DNA from: Robbsia betulipollinis
GTDB lineage: Bacteria > Pseudomonadota > Gammaproteobacteria > Burkholderiales > Burkholderiaceae
Reading direction: 5' to 3'
Length of the DNA: 64,000 nucleotides
Assembly (NCBI RefSeq): GCF_026624755.1
Contig: NZ_JAPMXC010000002.1
Coordinates: forward strand, 248,001-312,000
This document shows, in pieces, positions 20,938-32,111 of this stretch; position 1 is the first letter of the stretch, and each line of letters starts with the position of its first letter. The position numbers and the translations under genes were made by a program. The notes beneath the pieces are model-generated. The model made no database searches, was not told where the DNA came from, and saw only the letters and a program-made list of their open reading frames with translations.

Positions 20938-21282
20938 GTGAAATATTTACCGCTGATCGCCCTGTCGGTCGCATTCTCGGCGTGCGCCGCGCAACCCACC
21001 GAACACTTCGCTTCGGTTGGCAAGAGCGCGAAGGCACCGAAGGAAGTCGCGCAGTGCATCGCCTCCGCCTGGGCGGACAAGACGCAGCAGCCGGTCGTCT
21101 CGCAGACGACGATCGCGAACGACCGCGGTGTCGACGTCCTGATGCCGGGGCAGCGCCCGGGCGGCAGCGCGGCGATCGTTCGCCCGGCCATGCAGGGCGA
21201 AGGCACGTGGGTCGGCCTGCGTTCGGAAGGCGGCGGTGCGCCGGATCCGGCAGCGGCAAGCGACATCAACGCCTGCCTGTAA
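20938..21282 (+). CDS. small putative lipoprotein, function unknown
   Basis: A 114-residue protein starting at GTG, with AAAAGGAGA 6-7 bases upstream deciding the start. The N-terminus MKYLPLIALSVAFSACAAQP looks like a type II signal with the lipid cysteine at about residue 16. After removal it leaves a compact domain with two further cysteines (in VAQCIASAW and at INACL near the C-terminus) that could form a disulfide. The family was not recognised beyond resemblance to short Burkholderia lipoproteins. It ends before a strong bidirectional terminator. Confidence 0.75.
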   Translation: MKYLPLIALSVAFSACAAQPTEHFASVGKSAKAPKEVAQCIASAWADKTQQPVVSQTTIANDRGVDVLMPGQRPGGSAAIVRPAMQGEGTWVGLRSEGGGAPDPAAASDINACL

Positions 21283-21314
21283 GCAGCGGCGCCTCTCGCC
21301 AGGCGCGAGCCTTT

Positions 21315-21366
21315 CAGATGGCAAAAACCCCGTGGGAAGCTCGCTTTCCACGGGGTTTTGTCATCT
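21315..21366. terminator. bidirectional intrinsic terminator between lipoprotein gene and ppiD
   Basis: Long hairpin with an inner stem AAAACCCCGTGG.../...CCACGGGGTTTT and outer CAGATG/CATCTG arms, around a loop near 21340. A/T runs on both sides of the GC stem make it work in both directions for the convergent genes. Confidence 0.88.
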
Positions 21367-21416
21367 GGGAAGCACATCCGCCGGCGCGATGCGGTAGCGC
21401 ATCGCGCCGGCGCGCA

Positions 21417-23360
21417 TCACGGCTCGGTGTTCTCGGCCGGCGCGCTGTCGAGCGAGTAGATCTTTACCTTGGTACGCTTGCGCAACGCCGCGAGATAGGC
21501 CGATACCTCGCCCTGGGCGCTGATCTGCGCGAGTTGCTGCTCGATCGCGCCCATGTGGGCGGCATCCACCGGCGCGCCCGCCGTGACCTGATTGATGCGA
21601 TAGATCGCGTAACCGCCGCCGTCGGGTAGATCGATGCCGACGAACGCCGGCAGTTTCGCCGCGCTGGCCTTGAAGATGGGTCCCATCGCCGCCGCCGGCA
21701 CGCCCTGCGCGTCGGACCGCGTGACCTTGGCGACCGGCGAGAACCCGGTCAGCGCGGCCGGGTCGGCTGGCGACTTCTCGAAGGCCTGCAACCGCGCCGT
21801 GCCATCCTTGCGGGCCAGTTCCGCCGCCTGCGCGTCGACGAGCTTGTTGCGCACGGCTTCGCGCACCTGCTCCAGCGGCGGCAAGGCGACGGGCTTGTAC
21901 TGCATTACCCGCGCCGCGACCTGCGTCTTGTTGCCGATATCGATCGCGGCTGTGTTGTGCTTGTTCTTCAGCACATCGTCGCCGAACACGGCCGCCAGCA
22001 CCTTCGCATTATTCGCGGGATCGCCCGCCTGCGCCGCCGGATTCGGCGACCGGGTGACGCTGGCCGTCTGGATCGTCAGGCCGAACTTGTCGGCAGCCGG
22101 TTGCAGGCTGTCCGCCTGTTCGTAGACGGTATTCGAAAACCCGTCGATATCGTCCGCGTAGCGTTTCGCCGCAGCGTCGTTCTGCAACGCGTGGACGATA
22201 TCGTCGTGCACGTCGGCGAGCGCGCGCGTCACGGGCGGCTTGACGTCGGTGACCTCGATGATGTGATACCCGAAATCCGTCTCGACCAGCGGGCTGATCT
22301 GTCCCTTCTGCAGGCTGAACGCCGCATCCTCGAAAGGCTTGAGCATCATCCCGCGGCCGAAATAGCCGAGGTCGCCGCCTTTGGCGGCCGAGCCGGGGTC
22401 CTGCGAATCGCTTTTGGCGAGCGCGGCGAACTGGTCCGGGTGGGCGGTGACCTGCTTGAGGATGTCGTTCGCTTTCGCCTTCGCGGCGGCGCGCTGCGCG
22501 GCGCTCGCGTTCTTGTCCACCGTGATCAGGATGTGGCTCGCGCGCACTTCGCCCGCGGTACGATACTGGCTCAGATGGTCCTGGTAGTACTTGGCGACGT
22601 CCGCCTCGCTCGGCTTCACCGATTGCGCCAGCGATGCGCTGCTGAGCACCACGTACTGGATCGTGGCGCTTTCCGGCGTGGTGAATTCGGCATGGTGATC
22701 GTCGTAGTAGCGCTTGATCTCCGCCTCGCTCGGCTGCACGCGAACGCGATAATCGGCCGCGCGCAGCACCAGGCCCTGGACATCGCGCTGCTGGCCGATC
22801 AGCGCGGCCAGCCGCTGCGCCAGCGCATGCGGCAGCAAGGCGCTTTGGCCGATATTCTGCGTGATCTGCGTGCTGGCCAGCTGGAAGCGCTCGCTCGCGT
22901 CGAGTTGCGGTCCGGTCATGCCTTGCGCGGCGAGGAGTTGCTGATAGGTCGCGGCATCGAAGGAGCCGTCCGGCCGTTTGAGTGCGGCGATCGCGGGAAT
23001 CGCCATGATCGCGTTACGCACCGCCTCGTCGCTGGCCGTCAGATTCAGGCGGCGCGTTTCCTGCCCCACCACCCGCTGCTGGATCATGCCGTCGAGCACC
23101 GACTGCCGCATCGCCGGTGTGTCGAACGTCTTGGGATCGTACGACTGCCCGAGCATCTGCCGGGCGCGATCGGTCTGATCGCGCAACGCGGCGTCGAACT
23201 GCTGGCGGGTAATCACGTCACTGCCCACTTTCGCGGCATTGCCGCTATTGTCGAACATGCCACGGAAACCCTGGATGCCGACGAGCCCGAGGCCGGGCAC
23301 GACGAACAACGCCAGAATGATCATCATCAGGCGTCGATGGCTGCGGATGAAATCTAACAT
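21417..23360 (-). CDS. ppiD: PpiD-type periplasmic folding chaperone / peptidyl-prolyl isomerase
   Basis: Membrane-anchored periplasmic chaperone for newly exported proteins. The 647-residue product has a single N-terminal anchor ([18 protein letters not shown], about 12-30), a SurA-N-like chaperone region ([15 protein letters not shown] onward) and one parvulin domain at about 265-360 ([14 protein letters not shown] ... [11 protein letters not shown] ... [10 protein letters not shown]), with a further helical region at the C-terminus. Its position downstream of lon-hupB-tRNA(Val) is the conserved proteobacterial order. A TAAGAT -10-like box on the minus strand (23390-23395) lies 30 bases before the ATG. 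Confidence 0.95.
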   Translation of the reverse strand: MLDFIRSHRRLMMIILALFVVPGLGLVGIQGFRGMFDNSGNAAKVGSDVITRQQFDAALRDQTDRARQMLGQSYDPKTFDTPAMRQSVLDGMIQQRVVGQETRRLNLTASDEAVRNAIMAIPAIAALKRPDGSFDAATYQQLLAAQGMTGPQLDASERFQLASTQITQNIGQSALLPHALAQRLAALIGQQRDVQGLVLRAADYRVRVQPSEAEIKRYYDDHHAEFTTPESATIQYVVLSSASLAQSVKPSEADVAKYYQDHLSQYRTAGEVRASHILITVDKNASAAQRAAAKAKANDILKQVTAHPDQFAALAKSDSQDPGSAAKGGDLGYFGRGMMLKPFEDAAFSLQKGQISPLVETDFGYHIIEVTDVKPPVTRALADVHDDIVHALQNDAAAKRYADDIDGFSNTVYEQADSLQPAADKFGLTIQTASVTRSPNPAAQAGDPANNAKVLAAVFGDDVLKNKHNTAAIDIGNKTQVAARVMQYKPVALPPLEQVREAVRNKLVDAQAAELARKDGTARLQAFEKSPADPAALTGFSPVAKVTRSDAQGVPAAAMGPIFKASAAKLPAFVGIDLPDGGGYAIYRINQVTAGAPVDAAHMGAIEQQLAQISAQGEVSAYLAALRKRTKVKIYSLDSAPAENTEP

Positions 23361-23473
23361 GCTTACCGACCGGAAAATCGAAACGCCCGATCTTACCTCA
23401 CGTGGCGCTTGAACGGCGCGTCCGGACCGGTATCAGGCGCCAGGATTCGCGAGGCGGGGAAATTCAGGCAGAT

Positions 23474-23513
23474 GAAAAAACAAAACCCGGGAGGCAACGA
23501 TGCCCCGCGGGTT
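23474..23513 (-). terminator. intrinsic terminator after tRNA-Val
   Basis: On the minus strand a stem AACCCG...CGGGTT with a GGGGC/GCCTC inner helix (one mismatch) is followed by a T-rich run (complement of 23474-23486). It lies about 50 bases past the tRNA 3' end and should separate the hupB-tRNA transcript from ppiD. Confidence 0.75.
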
Positions 23514-23563
23514 CTGGAGAACCGTCTCCTCGATTACGAGGCGGCGGTGAATTTGCGCAACGG

Positions 23564-23639
23564 TGGTGGGTGCTGACGGGCTCGAACCGCCGACCTACGC
23601 CTTGTAAGGGCGCCGCTCTACCAACTGAGCTAAGCACCC
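23564..23639 (-). tRNA. tRNA-Val (anticodon TAC)
   Basis: Complete 76-nt cloverleaf on the minus strand. The acceptor arms GGGTGCT and AGCACCC pair fully, followed by the discriminator A and an encoded CCA. The anticodon loop CTTACAA gives TAC, and the T-loop GGTTCGAGCC is canonical. It starts 33 bases after the hupB stop, so it is probably co-transcribed with hupB. Confidence 0.98.
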
Positions 23640-23672
23640 GTTCCGCGTCCGCCCTGCTGCGGCGACAGAGCG

Positions 23673-23945
23673 CTACTTTACATCATTCTTGAAGGCTTTG
23701 CCAGGGCGAAACTTCGGCACCCGCGCCGCCTCGATCGTCAGCGCCGCCCCGGTGCGGGGGTTGCGTCCGACGCGCGTGCGGCGCCCGCCGAGATCGAAGG
23801 TACCGAAGCCGACGAGCGTCACGCTTTCTCCCCGCTTGACCGCATCCTTGATCCGCTCCATCGTCGCATCGATCGCCCGTTTCGCCTTGACTTTCGAAAT
23901 GGCCGCCGTCTGCGACACATGCTCGATCAGATCCGTCTTGTTCAT
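23673..23945 (-). CDS. hupB: HU-family histone-like DNA-binding protein (HU-beta)
   Basis: Nucleoid-associated protein of exactly 90 residues that bends DNA. The sequence MNKTDLIEHVSQTAAISKVKAKRAI and the DNA-binding arm GRNPRTGAALTIEAARVPKFRPGKAFK are diagnostic of HU. It sits between lon and ppiD as in many proteobacteria, with lon ending upstream at a terminator, so hupB likely has its own promoter in the 332-bp gap. Confidence 0.98.
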   Translation of the reverse strand: MNKTDLIEHVSQTAAISKVKAKRAIDATMERIKDAVKRGESVTLVGFGTFDLGGRRTRVGRNPRTGAALTIEAARVPKFRPGKAFKNDVK

Positions 23946-24151
23946 CCACGCTCTCCTTGCCCACGGTATCGGAAGAATCCGGCGGAACCGCCGCCTGTCG
24001 TCAGGACCGCGCTTCCGGCACTTCCGTAATCTACCGAGGATCGCATCGGCAATACTGAAGTTTCCTCACGAGCGCCCCACCGGTCCTAAGCAAAAGGCCG
24101 GGGCGTTCGCATGCGCCATCGCGATTTCGGTGGAAGCGGAATTTCGCGGAC

Positions 24152-24182
24152 AAAAAAAATCCGCGAATCGCTTCGCGGATTT
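24152..24182 (-). terminator. intrinsic terminator of lon
   Basis: On the minus strand a perfect 10-bp stem AATCCGCGAA/TTCGCGGATT with loop GCGA is followed by eight T (complement of 24152-24159). A textbook intrinsic terminator about 100 bases past the lon stop. Confidence 0.92.
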
Positions 24183-24229
24183 CTCGTCGTGTCGACGGGA
24201 CCAACGGCGCCCGCCCTCATCGGCAGGCG

Positions 24230-24270
24230 CGTGCCGTGCCAGCGCGATGCTACCGCGCCGGCACGGCACG
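24230..24270. repeat. nested inverted repeat just past lon
   Basis: Arms CGTGCCGTGCC (24230-24240) and GGCACGGCACG (24260-24270) match over 11 bp, with GCGCG/CGCGC able to pair inside the loop. No T tract on either strand. It begins 7 bases after the lon stop (minus strand), so it would be a 3'-UTR structure. Confidence 0.75.
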
Positions 24271-24277
24271 CCGGTCA

Positions 24278-26689
<2,412 letters not shown>

Positions 26690-26724
26690 TTTCATTTCCC
26701 CATGAATGGAATCGGGTTTGAACC

Positions 26725-26753
26725 TAATTGGGGCCTGTCTTCGCGATTACAAG
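26725..26753 (-). promoter_or_regulatory. sigma-32 (RpoH)-like heat-shock promoter of lon
   Basis: On the minus strand CTTGTAA (26747-26753) and CCCCAATTA (26725-26733) are separated by 13 bases. The sigma-32 consensus is CTTGAAA, 11-16 bases, CCCCATnT. It lies 36 bases upstream of the preferred lon ATG, in keeping with lon being a heat-shock gene. Confidence 0.75.
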
Positions 26754-26881
26754 GCAACTGCAAAATCAAAAATAACGGCAAAACAGTGCTGAGAGCGAAT
26801 GTCGACGCCACCTCGGCGGCGAAACGGTGGATCGGAACGGCTTACACAGCATCGCACAGACCGCCATAACGCGTCGCTACG

Positions 26882-26914
26882 AAAAAAGCCGTTCACGTCG
26901 CCATGAACGGCTTT
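26882..26914 (-). terminator. intrinsic terminator of clpX
   Basis: On the minus strand an 11-bp perfect stem AAAGCCGTTCA/TGAACGGCTTT with an 8-base loop ends in a T run (complement of 26882-26887). It lies 43 bases past the clpX stop and separates clpX from lon. Confidence 0.92.
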
Positions 26915-26956
26915 CCGGCGAGGCGTTCCGGATGCGCTCCGGACACGCCGTCAGGC

Positions 26957-28228
26957 TCAGTTCGAGCCGGAGACCTTCGGCGTCTCTTCGTAGATCAACA
27001 AAGGCTTGCCGTTGCCATCAATCACGTTGTCGTCGATGATGACCTTGGTCACGCCCTGAAACGTCGGCAGTTCGTACATCGTTTCCAGCAGGGCCTGCTC
27101 CAGGATCGAGCGCAGGCCACGCGCCCCGGCCTTGCGGCGAATCGCCTTGCGGGCCACCGCCTGCAGTGCATCCGGGCGCAACTCGAGTTCGACGTGTTCC
27201 ATGGAGAACAAACGCTGATACTGCTTCACCACCGCGTTTTTCGGCTCGATCAGGATGCGGATCAGCGCTTCTTCGTTCAGCGAACCCAGCGTCGCGACCA
27301 CCGGCAGGCGGCCGATCAACTCGGGAATCAGACCGAACTTGATCAGATCTTCCGGCTCCACTTCCTGCAGAACCTCGCCCGAATCACGTTCCTGTGCGGT
27401 CTTCACCGCCGCGCCGAAACCGATGCCGGTACGCTCCGTGCGGTCGACGATCACCTTCTCCAGGCCATCGAACGCGCCACCGCAGATGAACAGGATATTG
27501 GTCGTATCGACCTGAATGAAATCCTGGTTCGGGTGCTTGCGGCCTCCCTGCGGCGGCACCGAGGCCATGGTGCCCTCGACGAGCTTGAGCAGCGCCTGTT
27601 GCACGCCCTCGCCCGACACATCGCGCGTGATCGACGGATTCGCCGACTTGCGGCTGATCTTGTCGATCTCGTCGATGTAGACGATGCCCTTCTGCGCCTT
27701 CTCGACTTCGTAATTGCAGTTCTGCAGCAACTTCTGAATGATGTTCTCGACGTCCTCGCCGACATAACCGGCTTCGGTCAGCGTGGTCGCATCGGCGATC
27801 ACGAACGGCACGTCGAGCAGGCGGGCGAGCGTCTGCGCGAGCAGGGTCTTGCCCGAACCCGTCGGTCCGATCAACAGAATGTTGCTCTTCGCGAGTTCCA
27901 CTTCGTTGCTCGACGACAGATACTTCAAACGCTTGTAGTGATTATGAACGGCCACGGCGAGGATCTTCTTCGCGCGTTCCTGTCCAATCACGTACTGATC
28001 CAGGATCGTTCGAATTTCCTGGGGAGTCGGCAGCCCGGATTTGACCGCGCCGGTTTCCTCCGGGAGTCCCGTGGCTTCATCACGAATGATTTCGTTGCAC
28101 AAGTCGATGCATTCGTCACAAATGAACACCGACGGGCCAGCGATCAGCTTTTTGACTTCATGCTGACTTTTCCCGCAAAACGAACAGTAAAGCAGCTTTT
28201 CGCCGCTGGAAACCTTCTTGTCCGCCAT
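26957..28228 (-). CDS. clpX: ClpX ATPase subunit of ClpXP protease
   Basis: AAA+ unfoldase that feeds substrates to ClpP. The 423-residue protein shows the N-terminal four-cysteine zinc domain (CSFCGKSQ ... CDECIDLC), Walker [16 protein letters not shown] near residue 120, the pore-loop GYVGEDVEN and the ClpP-docking IGFGAA loop. GGAGG lies 11 bases before the ATG. A TATGAT -10-like box on the minus strand lies 41 bases upstream. It follows clpP with a 325-bp gap, so separate transcription is possible. Confidence 0.98.
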   Translation of the reverse strand: MADKKVSSGEKLLYCSFCGKSQHEVKKLIAGPSVFICDECIDLCNEIIRDEATGLPEETGAVKSGLPTPQEIRTILDQYVIGQERAKKILAVAVHNHYKRLKYLSSSNEVELAKSNILLIGPTGSGKTLLAQTLARLLDVPFVIADATTLTEAGYVGEDVENIIQKLLQNCNYEVEKAQKGIVYIDEIDKISRKSANPSITRDVSGEGVQQALLKLVEGTMASVPPQGGRKHPNQDFIQVDTTNILFICGGAFDGLEKVIVDRTERTGIGFGAAVKTAQERDSGEVLQEVEPEDLIKFGLIPELIGRLPVVATLGSLNEEALIRILIEPKNAVVKQYQRLFSMEHVELELRPDALQAVARKAIRRKAGARGLRSILEQALLETMYELPTFQGVTKVIIDDNVIDGNGKPLLIYEETPKVSGSN

Positions 28229-28553
28229 AACTATTCATGCCTCCGGACATGTTCACTTCATCATACGCCGATTGCTCCCGACCCGCGAATCGCGCGGTCC
28301 GGCACTCATGCGACGAGAAAGGCGGCTGAACCGCGAGGGAAAAAACGCATCCTGCGGATCGCCCGGGAAACCTCGAAAACCCTGGTATCACGGGCAATCC
28401 GGCCTTCTGGGAAGACATAACCGACCTTTGCCGCATCGTGTCCAAAATACGACGCCGGCGCGCCGCCTGCCGGCCCCGAATGCGGCATGCCGATGCAATG
28501 GCGTGCCGCGCGGGAGCGTGGAAGCCGGCACGTACGCGGTGCCGGCGATCTTC
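28229..28553. other. 325-bp gap between clpP and clpX
   Basis: It contains a hairpin immediately after clpP (28524-28546) and a -10-like TATGAT close to clpX on the minus strand. No supported gene or T-rich terminator was seen. The length suggests that clpX has its own promoter in addition to read-through from clpP. Confidence 0.6.
28524..28546. repeat. hairpin just downstream of clpP
   Basis: Arms GCCGGCAC and GTGCCGGC (8 bp, perfect) enclose a 7-base loop and begin 7 bases past the clpP stop. With no U run it is more likely an mRNA-end structure or partial attenuator than a full terminator. Confidence 0.6.
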
Positions 28554-29216
28554 TCAGGGACGCTTGTCCAGTACCTGATCGATCAGACCGTATTCCTTGG
28601 CATCGTCGCTCGACATGAAGTTGTCGCGATCGGTATCGCGCTCGATGCGCTCGACGGGCTGACCCGTGTGCTTGGCGAGCAACTGATTCAGACGCTCCTT
28701 GAGGTACAGAATTTCGCGTGCCTGAATCTCGATGTCCGACGCCTGGCCGCGCGCGCCGCCCAACGGCTGGTGGATCATCACGCGGGCATTGGGCAGGGCG
28801 AAGCGCTTGCCCTTCTCGCCTGCCGCGAGCAGGAAGGCACCCATGCTGGCCGCAAGCCCCATGCACAGCGTCGATACGTTCGGCTTGATGAACTGCATCG
28901 TGTCGTAGATCGCCATCCCCGCCGATACCGAGCCGCCCGGACTGTTGATGTACAGGCTGATGTCCTTGTCCGGGTTTTCGCTCTCGAGAAACAACAACTG
29001 CGCGACCACCACATTGGCGGTCTGGTCGTTGACTTCGCCGATCAGAAAGATCACCCGCTCTTTCAGCAGGCGGGAATAGATGTCGTAAGCACGCTCGCCC
29101 CGACCACTCGTCTCGACCACCATCGGCACGAGCCCAAGTGCCTTCGGATCGAAGTCCGAAGCGCGGCCCGGCGTGCCCCAGTGGGCCGAATGCTGCCAAT
29201 TTTCGCGATACGTCAT
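28554..29216 (-). CDS. clpP: ClpP proteolytic subunit
   Basis: Serine peptidase that forms the tetradecameric chamber of ClpXP/ClpAP. In the 220-residue product the catalytic serine is S124 (GLAASMGAF) and the histidine H149 ([11 protein letters not shown]), with the acid in the ERDTDRDNF region. The N-terminal ~30 residues ahead of [22 protein letters not shown] are probably a processed propeptide. AAAGGA precedes the ATG. It lies between tig and clpX as in most proteobacteria. Confidence 0.98.
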   Translation of the reverse strand: MTYRENWQHSAHWGTPGRASDFDPKALGLVPMVVETSGRGERAYDIYSRLLKERVIFLIGEVNDQTANVVVAQLLFLESENPDKDISLYINSPGGSVSAGMAIYDTMQFIKPNVSTLCMGLAASMGAFLLAAGEKGKRFALPNARVMIHQPLGGARGQASDIEIQAREILYLKERLNQLLAKHTGQPVERIERDTDRDNFMSSDDAKEYGLIDQVLDKRP

Positions 29217-29354
29217 GCGATCAGTCCTTTACGAGAAAGAGGTGCTGGAATAAAGCGGCCGGTCCGGCCCCGGGTGCTGCCACCGATGCGCACGCTACGC
29301 GAACACACTGCAAACGTCCCGCCTGCCGGTAAAACCGGTATCCCGAAGCGGCGC

Positions 29355-29388
29355 GGGCGCGCGCCGAACTTTCGCCCGACGCGCGCCC
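29355..29388. repeat. GC-rich inverted repeat after tig
   Basis: GGGCGCGCG (29355-29363) and CGCGCGCCC (29380-29388) form a 9-bp stem about 20 bases past the trigger-factor stop. A T run is lacking; read-through into clpP is likely. Confidence 0.5.
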
Positions 29389-29407
29389 GCCCTTTGCTTC
29401 ACAGACC

Positions 29408-30727
29408 TCAGGCCGAGGCGCCCAGCTTCTCGAATGGCACTTCCTCGTCGGTCACCTTCGCACGCGAGGTGACGAATTCGACGACGTTGTTTTCCACCAC
29501 GTAGGCTTCCATCTCGGAAAGCCGCTGCTGATTGGAATAATACCAGCGCACGACTTCCTTCGGGTCCTCGTAGCTTTTCGCGAATTCCTCGACTTCGGCG
29601 CGGATCTGGTCCGGCTTCGCCTTCAGGCCGTTCTTCTCGACCAGTTCGGCGAGGATCAGGCCGAGCTTGACGCGGCGTTCCGCCTGATCATGGAACATTT
29701 CGACGGGAATCGGCGCGTCTTTCGCGTTCGGCACGCCGCGCTGTTCCAGATCCTGGCGCGCGAGTTCGACCAGACGCTGCTGGTCCTGCTCGACCAGCGC
29801 CTTCGGCACGTCCAGGTCCGAAATCGACAACAACGCGTCCATCACGCTGTTCTTCAGTTCGGCCTGCGCGCGGCGCTTGGCTTCGCGGTCCAGATTCTCG
29901 CGGATCTCGCCACGCATCTTCGTCAGGTCGCCGTCCTCGACGCCGAGCGTCTTGGCGAATTCGGCATCGATTTCCGGATAGGTGGGTGCCTCGATCTGCT
30001 TCACGGTGACCGTGAACTGCGCGGTCTTGCCTGCGACGTCCTTGCCGTGATAGTCCTCGGGAAACACCAGGTCGAACTCGCGCGAGCCGCCGACTTCCAG
30101 ACCGATCGTCGCCTTCTCGAACTCGGGCAGCATCCGGCCTTCGCCCAGCGTATAGACGAAATCCTCCGCGGAACCGCCTTCGAAGACCTCGCCGTCGATC
30201 TTGCCGACGAAGTCCACCGTCACGCGGTCGCCTTCCTGCGCATCCTTGCCGTTCGCATCGCCACGCGCCGCGAACTCGACGCGCTGCTTGCGCAGGATGT
30301 CGAGCGTGCGGTCGACTTCGTCGTCGCCGATGGTCGTCACGGTGCGCTTGATCTGCGCCTCCGCGACGTCGCCGATCTTCACTTCCGGGTAGACCTCGAA
30401 CGTCGCGTCGAACGCGATCGCATCGTCGCCTTCACCCAGCTGCTTCGGCTCGAAGCGCGGCTGGCCCGCGACCTTCAGGTTTTCGGCACGGCTGATCTCG
30501 AAAAACTGCTTGCCGACCTTGTCGCTGAGAACTTCGGCCTGCAACTGCCCTTCGTACTGGGACGCGACGACCTTCATCGGCGCCTTGCCCGGCCGGAAGC
30601 CGGGCATGCGGAACGTCTTCGCGATTTGCCGCAGACGGCTGTCCACTTCCTTCTGGACCGCTTCGCGAGGAAGCGCGATGGTGACGCGCCGTTCGAGCTT
30701 GCCGAGCGTTTCTACAACGTTTGCCAT
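29408..30727 (-). CDS. tig: trigger factor (ribosome-associated chaperone and PPIase)
   Basis: Binds the ribosomal exit tunnel and shields nascent chains. The 439-residue protein has the ribosome-binding domain with the signature loop [12 protein letters not shown] near residue 45, a central FKBP-like PPIase domain (about 150-245, [20 protein letters not shown]) and the helical C-terminal domain. It is the first gene of the tig-clpP-clpX-lon quality-control block. A TAGAAT box on the minus strand about 160 bases upstream is a possible -10. Confidence 0.97.
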   Translation of the reverse strand: MANVVETLGKLERRVTIALPREAVQKEVDSRLRQIAKTFRMPGFRPGKAPMKVVASQYEGQLQAEVLSDKVGKQFFEISRAENLKVAGQPRFEPKQLGEGDDAIAFDATFEVYPEVKIGDVAEAQIKRTVTTIGDDEVDRTLDILRKQRVEFAARGDANGKDAQEGDRVTVDFVGKIDGEVFEGGSAEDFVYTLGEGRMLPEFEKATIGLEVGGSREFDLVFPEDYHGKDVAGKTAQFTVTVKQIEAPTYPEIDAEFAKTLGVEDGDLTKMRGEIRENLDREAKRRAQAELKNSVMDALLSISDLDVPKALVEQDQQRLVELARQDLEQRGVPNAKDAPIPVEMFHDQAERRVKLGLILAELVEKNGLKAKPDQIRAEVEEFAKSYEDPKEVVRWYYSNQQRLSEMEAYVVENNVVEFVTSRAKVTDEEVPFEKLGASA

Positions 30728-30920
30728 GGATTCGATCCGTTCTTTTTTGGTTTCCTGCTCATGTCCGGCCGGCGGGCGCTACCTGCTGCATGCGACGTCA
30801 TCGGGGGATCACGTTGCACACCAGCGCGCCGCCACGCCATCGGCTCACAAGCCTGATGCGTTGAACTGTAAAGCCAGCTATTCTAGCAAACAATTTCGCG
30901 GGCCCGCCGAAATCGCCGCC

Positions 30921-32111
30921 ATGAGCCTTTCCATGCCGCTTCCCGTCCCGCTTCCCGTCCCGCCTCTCGCGCCGGTCATCGTGATCGCCCCGGATTCCTT
31001 CAAGGGCTCGCTCGGCGCCGCCGCCGTCGCGGCGGCGATCGCCACCGGGCTGCGGCGCGCGCTACCCGACGCGCAATTGCGCCTCCGCCCGATGGCCGAT
31101 GGCGGCGAGGGCACGCGCGACGCATTCATGACCGGCTCCGCGCGCCGCCACGACGTCATGGTGACCGATGCCGCAGGCGGCCGCCGCCCCGCGCCGGTCG
31201 CGCTGCTGGCCGCGGGCGGCGCCGTGATCGAGTCCGCCGAGATCGTCGGCATCACCGATCCGCACGGCATGCGGGCACCCGTCGAACAGCGCTCCAGCCG
31301 CGGCGTCGGCGATGCGTTGCGCGCCCTGCTGGATCTCGCGCACGCGGAGCACGACGGCGTGCGCGAGGTGTTCGTCGCGCTGGGCGGCAGCAGCACCAAC
31401 GATGGCGGCGCCGGCATGCTGGTGGCGCTGGGTGCGCGCCTGCTCGACGCCGCCGGCCAGGACGTGCCGCCCGTTCCGGAAGCGTTCGCACGCATCGCGC
31501 GCATCGATCCCGCCGGCCTGGATGCCCGGCTCGCCGGCCTCTCCCTGGTCGCGATGTCCGATGTCGACAATCCCTTGTGCGGCGAACACGGCGCGACGGC
31601 GGTGTTCGGCCCGCAAAAAGGCGTGCGCGCGGACCGGATCGCCATGCTCGACGCGGCGCTGGGCCACTACGCCGATTGCCTGGAACGCGCCATGGGTCGC
31701 GGCGCCCGCGCCCTGCCCGGCGCGGGCGCCGCGGGTGGCCTGGGCTATGCGCTGCTGATGCTGGGGGCGCGCTTCGCCCCCGGTGCGCGCGTGCTGGCCG
31801 ATCATATCGGCCTTGCCCCGGCCCTGCAGGACGCCGACTGGCTGATCACCGGCGAAGGACGCAGCGACGCGCAGACGTTGCGCGGCAAGGCGCCCTTTGT
31901 CGCGAGCCAGTACGCGCGCGACGCGGGCGTGTGCGCCACCCTGCTGTCCGGCGCGGTGGAGCGCACGGCGCGGGCCGCGCTTGGCGCGCATTTCACGGGA
32001 TGCTTTTCCATCGTGCCGGGGCCGATGGCGCGCGAGGAGGCGATCCGGGACGCGGCGGCGCTGCTCGCCGACGCCGCGGAACACCTGGCCCGGCTACGCT
32101 TCGGGCGGTGA
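30921..32111 (+). CDS. glycerate kinase (GarK/GlxK family)
   Basis: Phosphorylates glycerate to a phosphoglycerate. The 396-residue protein matches the GarK fold: VIVIAPDSFKGSLGAAAVAAAI, RPMADGGEGTRDAFM, and the GLGYALLMLGARFAPGARVL and WLITGEGRSDAQTLRGK blocks. The N-terminus MSLSMPLPVPLPVPPLAPV is a proline-rich low-complexity leader ahead of the first strand; a later start would remove it but no better codon is obvious. Its 3' end overlaps the convergent MscS-type gene by 18 bp. No glyoxylate-pathway genes are adjacent. Confidence 0.92.
   Translation: MSLSMPLPVPLPVPPLAPVIVIAPDSFKGSLGAAAVAAAIATGLRRALPDAQLRLRPMADGGEGTRDAFMTGSARRHDVMVTDAAGGRRPAPVALLAAGGAVIESAEIVGITDPHGMRAPVEQRSSRGVGDALRALLDLAHAEHDGVREVFVALGGSSTNDGGAGMLVALGARLLDAAGQDVPPVPEAFARIARIDPAGLDARLAGLSLVAMSDVDNPLCGEHGATAVFGPQKGVRADRIAMLDAALGHYADCLERAMGRGARALPGAGAAGGLGYALLMLGARFAPGARVLADHIGLAPALQDADWLITGEGRSDAQTLRGKAPFVASQYARDAGVCATLLSGAVERTARAALGAHFTGCFSIVPGPMAREEAIRDAAALLADAAEHLARLRFGR

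Larger units (their letters stand above)
23946..24277. other. 332-bp gap between hupB and lon: two hairpins, no gene
   Basis: The stretch contains the lon terminator and a GC-rich inverted repeat near the lon stop; the rest must hold the hupB promoter. I could not pick out a convincing -35/-10 pair. No reading frame here has coding character. Confidence 0.7.
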
